DNA of 64,000 bases from Gammaproteobacteria bacterium (GTDB taxonomy: Bacteria > Pseudomonadota > Gammaproteobacteria > Steroidobacterales > Steroidobacteraceae): the NCBI GenBank assembly GCA_028293745.1, contig JAQGOF010000067.1, positions 34,406 to 98,405 of the forward strand. Direction: 5' to 3'. The notes under the pieces are model-generated. The model searched no databases. It was given only the letters and a program-made list of their open reading frames with translations, and was not told the origin of the DNA. Numbering within the stretch: position 1 is the stretch's first letter; each line of letters opens with the position of its first letter. The translations under genes and the position numbers were made by a program. Below are positions 11,672-20,423 of the stretch, piece after piece.

Positions 11672-12877
11672 CTACAGGCGCTCGATGATCATCGCGATGC
11701 CCTGGCCCACTCCGATGCACATCGTGCACAGCGCGTGGCGGCCCCGAGTTGCGGCAAGCTGATACATTGCGGTCGTCACGAGCCTCGCGCCGGTCATGCC
11801 GAGCGGATGGCCAATTGCGATAGCGCCGCCGTTTGCATTGACGTGTTCGGCATCGTCCGCAAGTCCGAGCTCGCGCAACACTGCGAGGCCCTGCGATGCG
11901 AACGCTTCGTTTAGTTCAACAACATCCATCTTTCGGATATCCAGACCCACGCGGCCCAACGCTTTGCGGCTCGCGGGCACCGGGCCCATTCCCATGATTC
12001 GAGGCTCGACACCGGCAGTCGCCGCCGTGACGATGCGCGCACGCGGAGTGAGTCCGAAGCGCTTCGCAGCCTGTTCGGACGCAACGATCAACGCACAAGC
12101 GCCGTCATTCACGCCGGAAGCATTGCCTGCCGTAACGGTTCCGTTCGACCGGAAAGGAGTTGAAAGCTTCGCCAGCTGTTCGAGTGTCGTGTCAGGACGA
12201 GGATGCTCGTCCCGCGTAACGAGCAGCGGCTTGCCTTTGCGCTGTGGAATCTCGACAGGGATCAGCTCGGACTCGAAGAATCCGCGCGCATAAGCCGCAG
12301 CCGTACGTTGCTGGCTGCGCAGGGCGAACTTGTCCTGATCCTCGCGCGATACGCCATAACCGGCGGCGACGTTCTCGCCCGTTTCGGGCATCGAGTCCAC
12401 GCCGTACTTCTGCTCGAGGCGGGAATTGATGAAGCGCCAGCCGATCGTCGTGTCGTAGATCTCGGCCGCCCGGCTGAACGCCGAATCGGCCTTCGGCATC
12501 ACGAAGGGTGCGCGCGACATCGATTCCACGCCGCCCGCAATGATGAGATCGGCCTCACCCGCCTTGATGGTCCGGGCGGCCAGGGCGATGGCGTCCATGC
12601 CGGATCCGCAGAGCCGGTTTACGGTGGCACCCGGCACATCCACCGGAAGACCCGCCAGGAGCGCAGCCATCCGCGCAACGTTTCGGTTGTCCTCACCCGC
12701 CTGGTTGGCGCAGCCCAGGAACACATCGTCGATGGCCTCGGGGTCCAAGGAAGGGTTGCGGGAGATCAAAGCGGCAATGGGAAGGGCCGCCAGATCGTCC
12801 GGCCGCACGGAGGACAGAGCGCCGCCGTACCGGCCGATGGGGGTTCGTACGGCGTCGCAAATGAAAGCGTCAATCAT
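11672..12877 (-). CDS. pcaF: 3-oxoadipyl-CoA/acetyl-CoA thiolase (PcaF type)
   Basis: 401 aa. It thiolytically cleaves a 3-oxoacyl-CoA to acetyl-CoA and a shortened acyl-CoA. The nucleophile is in NRLCGSGMDA, the His in GGAIAIGHPLGMTGAR and the second Cys in CTMCIGVGQG. The segments GCANQAGEDNRNVARMA and MPETGENVA are characteristic of PcaF/PaaJ, the last step of the beta-ketoadipate and phenylacetate pathways. The rest of those pathways is absent here, so it may serve acetoacetyl-CoA made by the next gene. It is first in a leftward operon, diverging from an IclR regulator; GAGG lies eight bases before the ATG. Confidence 0.9.
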   Translation of the reverse strand: MIDAFICDAVRTPIGRYGGALSSVRPDDLAALPIAALISRNPSLDPEAIDDVFLGCANQAGEDNRNVARMAALLAGLPVDVPGATVNRLCGSGMDAIALAARTIKAGEADLIIAGGVESMSRAPFVMPKADSAFSRAAEIYDTTIGWRFINSRLEQKYGVDSMPETGENVAAGYGVSREDQDKFALRSQQRTAAAYARGFFESELIPVEIPQRKGKPLLVTRDEHPRPDTTLEQLAKLSTPFRSNGTVTAGNASGVNDGACALIVASEQAAKRFGLTPRARIVTAATAGVEPRIMGMGPVPASRKALGRVGLDIRKMDVVELNEAFASQGLAVLRELGLADDAEHVNANGGAIAIGHPLGMTGARLVTTAMYQLAATRGRHALCTMCIGVGQGIAMIIERL

Positions 12878-12927
12878 GGGTCAGGCCTCGAATCTGGCGT
12901 CGGGACGCGCGCGCCCTGGGGTCGCAA

Positions 12928-12956
12928 ATAATACGATGACAGGCGCCGCGGGCCAG
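12928..12956 (-). promoter_or_regulatory. Candidate promoter of the thiolase operon
   Basis: On the minus strand TATTAT (12933-12928) lies 17 bases from CTGGCC (12956-12951). The -35 is poor (three of six), as expected for an activator-dependent promoter. The predicted start is near 12921, giving a 44-base leader to the thiolase ATG. Confidence 0.4.
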
Positions 12957-12957
12957 G

Positions 12958-12972
12958 GTACGATTACCGTAC
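12958..12972. promoter_or_regulatory. Inverted repeat between thiolase and IclR genes, candidate regulator site
   Basis: GTACG-ATTAC-CGTAC: perfect five-base arms around a five-base centre. It abuts the -35 of the thiolase promoter candidate and covers the -35 zone of the iclR promoter candidate (TATAAG, 12988-12993). That position fits one regulator activating the catabolic operon and repressing itself. Confidence 0.4.
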
Positions 12973-13001
12973 TCGGCATCCAATACCTATAAGAGTAAGC
13001 A

Positions 13002-13859
13002 ATGTTGCAGTCTAAAACTTTTCCCAAGACTTCGGGTTCGTTTATCGCACCACGAGTGATGAGCGCCACCGATCCGGACAACGTCCTGTTCCGCGGCGGC
13101 GATCCGGACTTCATGACGTCCCTGGCGAGGGGGTTGCATGTCATTCGGGCGTTCGCGGGGGTCGACCGCCGGCTCACCATCGCGGATGTGAGTCGTGCGA
13201 CTGGGTTGACGCGGGCCGTAGTACGCCGGTGCCTGTACACCCTGAAAGAACTTGGGTACGCGGCGACCGACGGCCGCATGTATTTCCTCCAACCCCGGAT
13301 TCTCAATCTCGGTTACGCCTATCTCTCAACCGCTCCAGTCCCGATTGCCGCGCAGCCGGTGCTCGAGGAAATGAGCGAAGCGCTGGGCGAGGCGTCATCC
13401 GTCGCGGTGCTGGACGACGGCGCGGTCGTCTACGTTGGCCGTGCCGCGACCAAGCGAATCATGTCGGTAACACTCGGAGTTGGTAGCCGGCTGCCGGCCT
13501 ATTGCACCGCGTTGGGACGTGTTCTGCTCGCTCATCTGACCGACGAGCAGGTGAACTCCGAGCTGGCGAAGGTCGACTTCATCCAGCACACCAAGCACAC
13601 GGTCACCTCGCGCAAGCGCCTGGAGGAGATCCTCGTCGGCGTGCGGCAGGATGGTTTCGCGCTCAACGACCAGGAGCTCGAAATCGGGCTGCGCTCGATC
13701 GCCGTGCCGGTGCGGAACGTGGTCGGCACAGTGGTTGCCGCAATGAATGTGAGCTCACAGGCCTCGAGGGTCTCGCGCCGTGAGCTGCTGGAGCGGTGCC
13801 TGCCCGTGTTGCGCGGTGCCGCGGAAAAACTGAGCAGCCAGCTGCCGCCACCGCGATAG
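13002..13859 (+). CDS. IclR-family transcriptional regulator, PcaR/PobR-like
   Basis: 285 aa. The N-terminal winged helix (about 40-105; MTSLARGLHVIRAF, LTIADVSRATGLTRAVVRRCL) binds DNA. The C-terminal effector domain (about 120-280) contains MSVTLGVGSRLPAYCTALGRVLLA and GFALNDQELEIGLRSIAVPV. The pattern matches the PcaR/PcaU/PobR subgroup that senses protocatechuate, beta-ketoadipate or p-hydroxybenzoate. It is divergent from the thiolase operon with 124 bases between starts, so it most likely controls that operon and itself. About 35 N-terminal residues precede the conserved part; a later start at Met20 is possible. Confidence 0.9.
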   Translation: MLQSKTFPKTSGSFIAPRVMSATDPDNVLFRGGDPDFMTSLARGLHVIRAFAGVDRRLTIADVSRATGLTRAVVRRCLYTLKELGYAATDGRMYFLQPRILNLGYAYLSTAPVPIAAQPVLEEMSEALGEASSVAVLDDGAVVYVGRAATKRIMSVTLGVGSRLPAYCTALGRVLLAHLTDEQVNSELAKVDFIQHTKHTVTSRKRLEEILVGVRQDGFALNDQELEIGLRSIAVPVRNVVGTVVAAMNVSSQASRVSRRELLERCLPVLRGAAEKLSSQLPPPR

Positions 13860-13885
13860 GCCCGCCGCCGCAGGTGCGCCGCGCC

Positions 13886-13920
13886 GTACCGGCTGACCGC
13901 CGGTACAGTGAGCGGTACAG
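13886..13920. repeat. Overlapping inverted and direct repeats upstream of lysE
   Basis: GTACCGGC-TGACC-GCCGGTAC (13886-13906) is a perfect inverted repeat with eight-base arms. It overlaps a direct repeat CGGTACAG-TGAG-CGGTACAG (13901-13920). Direct repeats are the common target of MocR-type regulators, and a mocR gene lies in the same transcription unit. Confidence 0.5.
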
Positions 13921-13963
13921 CGCGTCCTGTGTATCTGCCGCGCCAGCGTGCAACTCCGTAGCT

Positions 13964-13988
13964 TGTAGTCCTGCCGAACAGGACTACA
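13964..13988. promoter_or_regulatory. Perfect inverted repeat covering the lysE ribosome-binding region
   Basis: TGTAGTCCTG-CCGAA-CAGGACTACA has ten-base perfect arms and ends two bases before the lysE ATG at 13991. As DNA it could be an operator; as RNA it would form a stable hairpin burying the only purine-rich stretch (AGGA) before the start. No other strong Shine-Dalgarno sequence is visible. Confidence 0.55.
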
Positions 13989-13990
13989 CC

Positions 13991-14578
13991 ATGATCGACC
14001 CTCTCCCTTTCGCAACATACTCGTTCGTCATGTCCATCACGCCGGGGCCGAACAACGTCATGTTGACGGCGTCCGGGGCGACATTTGGTTTCCGTCGAAC
14101 GGTGCCTCACATATTCGGAGTTTGCGCCGGCTTCAGCGTGGTGCTCCTCGCCGTCTGCGCCGGGTTGGACGCGCTCTTCACGCGCTGGCCGGAGGCTCAG
14201 ACGGTGTTGCGATGGGCAGGCGCGGCGTACCTCGTCTACCTGGGCTGGCGGATTTTGCGCTCGGGCGAGGCAAAGGCCGGGCATAGCCCGAAACCCCTTA
14301 CAGTGCTCGAGGCCGCGGCTTTTCAGTTCCTCAATCCCAAGGCGTGGGTGATGACGCTGACGGCCGCCGCAATGTTCCTGCCGCGTGAGCTGGGGTTCGT
14401 GACAGCGTGCGTGTACATGGTTGGCGTGATGGCGCTGATCAATCTGCCGTGCATCACCGCGTGGGCTCTTTTTGGCAGCTCCCTGCGAAGTTTCCTGGCC
14501 CGGCCCGCCGGCCGCGTTGCGTTCAATGCCATGATGTCGGTGGCCCTGGCCGTCACCGGCATCGCGATGGTGATGTAG
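13991..14578 (+). CDS. LysE/RhtB-family amino-acid exporter
   Basis: 195 aa from ATG 13991; the track ORF begins too far upstream. An inner-membrane protein with about six hydrophobic segments. The family N-terminus is clear (SFVMSITPGPNNVMLTASGATFG), as is QFLNPKAWVMTLTAAAMF. It exports amino acids or related small metabolites. It is followed after 30 bases by a MocR regulator in the same direction, which probably controls it in response to a PLP-linked amino acid. Length is typical of RhtB-like members. The substrate is unknown. Confidence 0.9.
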   Translation: MIDPLPFATYSFVMSITPGPNNVMLTASGATFGFRRTVPHIFGVCAGFSVVLLAVCAGLDALFTRWPEAQTVLRWAGAAYLVYLGWRILRSGEAKAGHSPKPLTVLEAAAFQFLNPKAWVMTLTAAAMFLPRELGFVTACVYMVGVMALINLPCITAWALFGSSLRSFLARPAGRVAFNAMMSVALAVTGIAMVM

Positions 14579-14608
14579 TAACCTGCAGCATCCAACCAGT
14601 GAGGCACC

Positions 14609-16024
14609 GTGTTCGAGCTGTCACGCGACTCCACCGTTGCATTGGTTGACCAGATCGCCGAGCGGGTCACGAGCCTGGTCGAGCACGGCCAGTTGCCGGC
14701 CGGCGCGCGGCTGCCATCGATCCGCAAGCTGGCCAAGCTCGTCGGGGCGAGCCCCTTCACGGTGGTCGATGCCTACGATCGGCTGGTGGCCCGCGGAGTC
14801 ATCGAGTCGCGTGCCGGGCGGGGCTTTTTCGTCTGCGGGCGGCGCCTGGCGACTCCCCTCCTCGCCATCGAGGCCTTGGTCGATTCGGCGGCCGATCCGG
14901 GCTCCGATGCACTCGCGCTCGCGCGCATGTCGCTGTCCCACTCCTCGGACATCATCGCCGCAGGCTCCGGATTTCTACCCGAGAACTGGCTGATGGAAGC
15001 CGTGCCGGGCGCGGTGCTCAATCGTCTGTCGCGCGGCCGCCGGCCTCAGGCGTGGATGCAATGCGCGCCCCAGGGGCTGTTCGAGCTGCGCGAGCAGATC
15101 GCCGCGCGGCTGGTGCAACACGGCATAGCCGCCGGAGCCGCGAATATCGTTACGACTTTCGGCGCCTCTCAGGCATTCGACCTGCTGGGACGCATCCTGT
15201 TTGCACCCGGAGATGCGGTGCTCGTGGAAGACCCAGGCTATTTCGTGCTGTTCGAACAGCTCAGGGGTCAGCACGTCAACCTCGTCCCGATTCCACGGAC
15301 CGCGGCGGGACCTGACCTGGACGCTCTCGAGAACGCCTGCCGCACCCATCGGCCACGCGCCTTCTTCACGCAGACGCTGCTGCACAATCCGACAGGCTCC
15401 AACAGCGCGCCGGCCAATTGTCACCGGGTGTTGTCGCTCGCGGAGCAATTCCACTTCGCTGTCATCGAGGACGATGTGTATGGTGACCTGCATGCCGGAC
15501 CGGCAGTGCGGCTCGCGCAGATTGACGGCCTGCGGCATGTCATTCACGTAGGCAGCTTCACGAAGCTCATTGGTCCGGCGCTGCGAGTCGGTTTCGTCGC
15601 AGCTGAGCCGGCGCTGATCGCACAGATCGTCGAACGCAAGGTGTTATCGGTGCTCTCGGGATCAGCACTGCTCGAAGGTTTCGTCTCCGAAGTGCTTGAC
15701 AGCGGCCGCTATCGAAAGCACGTGGACACCGTCCGGACGCGCCTGTCTCGTATGAGGCGCGATGCGCGCCAAGCTCTGGAGCGGGCCGGGGTTACGTTCG
15801 AGAGTGCCGGGGGGGAAGGAATCTTCCTCTGGGGCCGCGTCCCTGATCGCGCGCCCGTGGACAAGCTGGTCCGCGACGCCAGGGAGCACTCCATCCTGCT
15901 GGCCAAGGGCTCTCTGTTCTCACCGTCGAGAGGTTGCGGCCAATGGCTGCGCTTCAACGTCGCGCACAGCACAGCGCCTGCGCTCATCCGATTTCTGGGT
16001 AACGCCCTCAGCGAAGCTGCCTGA
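14609..16024 (+). CDS. MocR-type PLP-dependent transcriptional regulator (GntR HTH plus aminotransferase domain)
   Basis: 471 aa from GTG 14609. The N-terminal GntR winged helix (about 1-75) includes AGARLPSIRKLAKLVGASPFTVVDAY. A linker leads to a class-I aminotransferase-like domain (about 110-468) with LLHNPTGSN, EDDVYGDL and the PLP lysine in GSFTKLIGPALRVGF. MocR proteins use PLP and an amino compound as effector. The gene follows lysE by 30 bases, so it is probably the exporter's regulator; the repeats before lysE are candidate binding sites. No catalytic role is implied. Confidence 0.92.
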   Translation: MFELSRDSTVALVDQIAERVTSLVEHGQLPAGARLPSIRKLAKLVGASPFTVVDAYDRLVARGVIESRAGRGFFVCGRRLATPLLAIEALVDSAADPGSDALALARMSLSHSSDIIAAGSGFLPENWLMEAVPGAVLNRLSRGRRPQAWMQCAPQGLFELREQIAARLVQHGIAAGAANIVTTFGASQAFDLLGRILFAPGDAVLVEDPGYFVLFEQLRGQHVNLVPIPRTAAGPDLDALENACRTHRPRAFFTQTLLHNPTGSNSAPANCHRVLSLAEQFHFAVIEDDVYGDLHAGPAVRLAQIDGLRHVIHVGSFTKLIGPALRVGFVAAEPALIAQIVERKVLSVLSGSALLEGFVSEVLDSGRYRKHVDTVRTRLSRMRRDARQALERAGVTFESAGGEGIFLWGRVPDRAPVDKLVRDAREHSILLAKGSLFSPSRGCGQWLRFNVAHSTAPALIRFLGNALSEAA

Positions 16025-16103
16025 ACCATTACCTGCATGCTGGAACGCAGCAGGCGCATCATTAGTCAGACAGGCCCCCGGGACACATGGGTAAACTGGC
16101 GTG

Positions 16104-16709
16104 ATGTTCCGCACAATACCGCCCGTCACCCGGGCGATCATCATCGCAAACGTCCTCGTGTTCCTGCTCGAGCAGGTCACCCCGGGCACGTTCATCGACC
16201 TGTTCGCCTTGTGGCCGCTCGGCCCGCTGTTTCATCCCTGGCAGGTTGTCACGTACGCCTTCCTGCACGACCCGCGCAACATTCTGCACATCCTCTTCAA
16301 TATGTTTGCGCTGTACATGTTCGGCGGCGCGCTCGAGGGCTTTTGGGGCAGCCGGCGATTCGCGGTGTTTTACTTCGCAAGCGTCCTGGCGGCAGCGGGA
16401 ACTGAGCTCCTGGTCCTGACCGAGTCGAAGGTCGTGGAGCCGGTGATCGGCGCCTCCGGCGGTGTCTTCGGCCTGCTGCTGGGATTCGCCTGGTTCTTCC
16501 CGCGCCAGAGGCTGATGCTGCTGTTTCCACCCATCCCGATGCCCGCCTGGTTGTTCGTAACAGTCTACGGCGTGCTCGAGCTGGTGTTGGGTGTCACCGG
16601 CGCGCAGGACAGTGTTGCTCACTTCGCGCACCTCGGCGGCATGCTGGGCGGGGCCATCATGATCCTGCTGTGGCGGACGCGAGACAGTGATAGAAGCGCT
16701 TTGCGCTGA
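16104..16709 (+). CDS. Rhomboid-family intramembrane serine protease
   Basis: 201 aa from ATG 16104 (a GTG is the codon before). Predicted six transmembrane segments in the inner membrane. The catalytic Ser lies in GASGGVFGLLLGF and the paired His in HFAHLGGMLGG; the loop-1 region has HPWQVVTYAFLHD and the HxxxN-type motif HILFNMFALYMFGG. It cleaves transmembrane helices of unknown substrates. It precedes the Gld-like ABC genes by 69 bases, but a promoter candidate lies at its end, so co-transcription is uncertain. Confidence 0.9.
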   Translation: MFRTIPPVTRAIIIANVLVFLLEQVTPGTFIDLFALWPLGPLFHPWQVVTYAFLHDPRNILHILFNMFALYMFGGALEGFWGSRRFAVFYFASVLAAAGTELLVLTESKVVEPVIGASGGVFGLLLGFAWFFPRQRLMLLFPPIPMPAWLFVTVYGVLELVLGVTGAQDSVAHFAHLGGMLGGAIMILLWRTRDSDRSALR

Positions 16710-16715
16710 TACAAT
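16687..16715 (+). promoter_or_regulatory. Candidate promoter before the ABC exporter operon
   Basis: GTGATA (16687-16692) and TACAAT (16710-16715) are separated by 17 bases and overlap the end of the rhomboid gene. The predicted start is near 16722, about 57 bases before the ATPase ATG. The -10 is good and the -35 moderate. Confidence 0.35.
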
Positions 16716-16778
16716 CCGCGCCCGAAAGGAACCGGGAGGGAACTTTTGTGCCTGACCCTCCCTCTAGAGCGCCATCGT

Positions 16779-17702
<924 letters not shown>

Positions 17703-17757
17703 TTCGTCTGAAGGCACTCACAAGACGAGCCTGGTCCATCTTAAAGAAAGGGACTCC

Positions 17758-18492
17758 ATGCGTAACGTGGGCATCATCATGCGCCGCGAGCTTGCAAGTT
17801 ACTTTGCGACGCCGCTCGCCTATGTCTTCATCCTGATCTTCCTGCTGCTCGCGAATGCCTTCACCTTCTATCTCGGGGGCTTTTTCGAGCGCGGCCAGGC
17901 CGATCTGCAGTGGTTCTTCTACTGGCATCCGTGGCTGTACCTGTTCCTGATCCCGGCCATCTCCATGCGCCTGTGGGCCGAGGAGCGCAAGTCCGGCAGC
18001 ATCGAGCTGCTCATGACCCAGCCAGTGACGCTGTGGGAAGCCGTGCTGGGCAAATACTTTGCCGCCTGGCTCTTCGCGGCCCTGGCGCTCGTCCTGACAT
18101 TCCCGATGTGGATCACGGTCAACTACCTGGGCAAGCCCGACAACGGCACCATCCTGGCTGCCTACATCGGCAGCCTGCTGCTCGCCGGCGGCTATCTCGC
18201 CATCGGCTCGTGCATGTCCGCGCTGACCAACAACCAGGTCATCGCCTTCATCCTGGGGGTGGTCGCGTGTTTCGTCGTGCTGCTTGCGGGGTTCCCGCTG
18301 GTGCTGGATGCATTCCGCAGCTGGGCACCGCAATGGTTCGTGGATGCCATTGCCTCGCTGTCATTCCTCACGCACTTCGATTCCATCAAGAAAGGCGTGA
18401 TCGACGTGCGCGACCTGTTGTATTTCGGGATGTTGGGCGCGTTCTTCCTGCTCGCGACCTCCATCGCGCTCGACTTGCGCAAAGCACACTAG
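17758..18492 (+). CDS. ABC-2 type permease (GldF-like)
   Basis: 244 aa with about six hydrophobic segments. The start MRNVGIIMRRELASYFATPLAYVF and the motif RLWAEERKSGSIELLMTQPVTLWEAVLGK are typical of ABC-2 permeases paired with GldG. It lies 55 bases after the ATPase gene with a strong AAAGAAAGGGA site upstream, and 14 bases before gldG. It forms the membrane channel of the exporter. In Bacteroidetes, GldA, GldF and GldG are linked to gliding; in Proteobacteria the role of these relatives is not established. Confidence 0.88.
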   Translation: MRNVGIIMRRELASYFATPLAYVFILIFLLLANAFTFYLGGFFERGQADLQWFFYWHPWLYLFLIPAISMRLWAEERKSGSIELLMTQPVTLWEAVLGKYFAAWLFAALALVLTFPMWITVNYLGKPDNGTILAAYIGSLLLAGGYLAIGSCMSALTNNQVIAFILGVVACFVVLLAGFPLVLDAFRSWAPQWFVDAIASLSFLTHFDSIKKGVIDVRDLLYFGMLGAFFLLATSIALDLRKAH

Positions 18493-18506
18493 CCGGACCC
18501 TACCCT

Positions 18507-20423
18507 ATGACGAATCGCTCGACACTCGGTGGCAGCGCACTCCTCGCGCTAGCTCTCCTGCTCGTGGGTCTCACGGTCCTCTTCGATCACGCCTTGCGCG
18601 GCTGGCGGCTGGACCTGACGGCCAATCATCTCTACACCACCGCGCCCGGTACCGATCGCATCCTGAAGAGCCTCAGGGAGCCGATCAACCTGTACTTCTT
18701 CTACTCGGAGAAGCCGGCGACACAGATGCCGGACATCGCCACCTACGGGGTGCGCGTGCGGGAGTTCCTCGAAGAGATCGTGGCGCGCTCGGGCGGCAAG
18801 GTCCGGCTGCACGTCGTGGACCCGCAACCCTTCTCCGAGGACGAGGACCGCGCCTCGGAACTGGGAGTGCGGGGCAAGCCCCTGGATGCCGCCGGCAACC
18901 AGTTGTATTTCGGCCTGGCCGGGACCAACTCCACCGACGGCCACCAGGCCATCGAGTTCTTCGATCCCAAGAAAGAAGAGTTTCTCGAATACGACATCGT
19001 CAAGCTGGTCTACCAGCTGGCGAGCCCCAAGAAGCCGGTGGTCGGCTGGCTGTCGAGCCTGCCGATGGCGACCGGATTCGATCAGCAGACCGGGCAGATG
19101 CGCGAGCCGTGGGCGGTCTACAGCCAGGCGCAGCAGCTGTTCGATGTACGGCCCGTCGATGCGGCCTCGGGCAAGATCGATCCTGACCTCAGCGTGCTCG
19201 TGATCGCGCATCCGAAGAACCTGACCCCTGCGATGCAATTTGCAATCGATCAGTACGCCCTGCGCGGCGGACACGTCGCGATGTTCGTGGACCCGCTGGC
19301 CGATGCCGATCAGTCCGGGGCCGACCCGCAGAATCCGATGGCCGCCATGTCGGCCGATAAATCCTCGCAACCCGGACCCCTGCTCGCGGCGTGGGGCGTG
19401 CAGTTCAATCCCAAGCAGGTGGTCGCCGACCGGGGCCACGCGCTGCAGGTGTCAACGCGCCAGAGCGAGAGCCCGGTGCTGCACCTGGGGGTTCTCGGCC
19501 TGAATTCCAGCGACTTCACGGCTGGCGATGTCATCACGGCCGGCCTGTCGAGTATCAACGTGGCCACCGCCGGCAACCTCGAGCAGGTAAAAGGCGCGCA
19601 GACGAAGTTCGAGCCGCTGTTGGTCTCGAGCGCCGATGCGGCACTGCTCCCCACGGAGCGGTTCCAGATGCTGTTTGATCCGAACACGCTACGGGACGGA
19701 TTCAAGCCGACCGGCAAACGGTACGTAATGGGTGCCCGGGTGATCGGTAACGTCAAGACGGCGTTCCCCGCAGGGCCGCCGGCCGGCGTAACGCTGCCCG
19801 CGGGCCGGAGCGCGCTCAAGGAGTCCGCCAAGCCTCTCAACCTCGTCGTGTACGCCGATACCGACATGTTGACCGACTACCTGTGGGTGCATGCCCAGAG
19901 CGTGTTCGGGCAACGGGTCGAGCAGGTGTTTGCCAACAACGGCGACCTCGTCCTCAACACGCTCGACAACCTCGCGGGGAGCGCGGACCTGATCAGCGTG
20001 CGCGGCCGGGCGAGCTTCTCGCGTCCCTTCGACCGGGTGGAGCGGCTGCGCCACATCGCCGATGACCAGTTCCGTGCCAAGGAACAGGAGCTGGAGAAAC
20101 AACTGCGTGACACCGAAGAGAAGCTCACGGCGCTGCAATCGCGCCGCAACGACAAGTCAGCCATGATCCTCAGCCCCGAGCAGGAAAAGGAGCTCGACAA
20201 CTTCCAGGACGAGAAGCTGCGGATCCGCAAAGAGCTGCGGGCCGTCCGGGCCGGTCTCGACAAGGACATCAAGGGACTGGGTAACGAGCTGAAGATCGTG
20301 AACATCATCGTGGTCCCGATTGTCTTTGCCGTGGTCGCCCTGCTCGTCGGGTTGTGGCGCAAACGGCAGCATCCCCCCGCTGTGACGCCCTTGAGCATGA
20401 AGGCCAAGGAGGCGCAGCCATGA
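18507..20423 (+). CDS. GldG-like ABC-type uncharacterised transport protein
   Basis: 638 aa from ATG 18507; the track ORF beginning at 17910 reads out of frame through the permease gene. A transmembrane segment near residues 9-28 is followed by a large extracytoplasmic domain (RWRLDLTANHLYTTAPGTD-like start; RVREFLEEIVARSGGKVRLHV), as in GldG/ABC_transp_aux proteins. A coiled-coil-like charged stretch (about 520-600, KEQELEKQLRDTEEKLTALQ) precedes a second membrane segment (NIIVVPIVFAVVALLVGLW). The stop overlaps the DUF4340 start as ATGA. It probably gates or couples the exporter to periplasmic substrate. Confidence 0.88.
   Translation: MTNRSTLGGSALLALALLLVGLTVLFDHALRGWRLDLTANHLYTTAPGTDRILKSLREPINLYFFYSEKPATQMPDIATYGVRVREFLEEIVARSGGKVRLHVVDPQPFSEDEDRASELGVRGKPLDAAGNQLYFGLAGTNSTDGHQAIEFFDPKKEEFLEYDIVKLVYQLASPKKPVVGWLSSLPMATGFDQQTGQMREPWAVYSQAQQLFDVRPVDAASGKIDPDLSVLVIAHPKNLTPAMQFAIDQYALRGGHVAMFVDPLADADQSGADPQNPMAAMSADKSSQPGPLLAAWGVQFNPKQVVADRGHALQVSTRQSESPVLHLGVLGLNSSDFTAGDVITAGLSSINVATAGNLEQVKGAQTKFEPLLVSSADAALLPTERFQMLFDPNTLRDGFKPTGKRYVMGARVIGNVKTAFPAGPPAGVTLPAGRSALKESAKPLNLVVYADTDMLTDYLWVHAQSVFGQRVEQVFANNGDLVLNTLDNLAGSADLISVRGRASFSRPFDRVERLRHIADDQFRAKEQELEKQLRDTEEKLTALQSRRNDKSAMILSPEQEKELDNFQDEKLRIRKELRAVRAGLDKDIKGLGNELKIVNIIVVPIVFAVVALLVGLWRKRQHPPAVTPLSMKAKEAQP

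Noticed and set aside
17910-18506. Long N-terminal extension of the GldG ORF
   Set aside because: It is an out-of-frame reading of the permease gene; GldG has a normal start at 18507.
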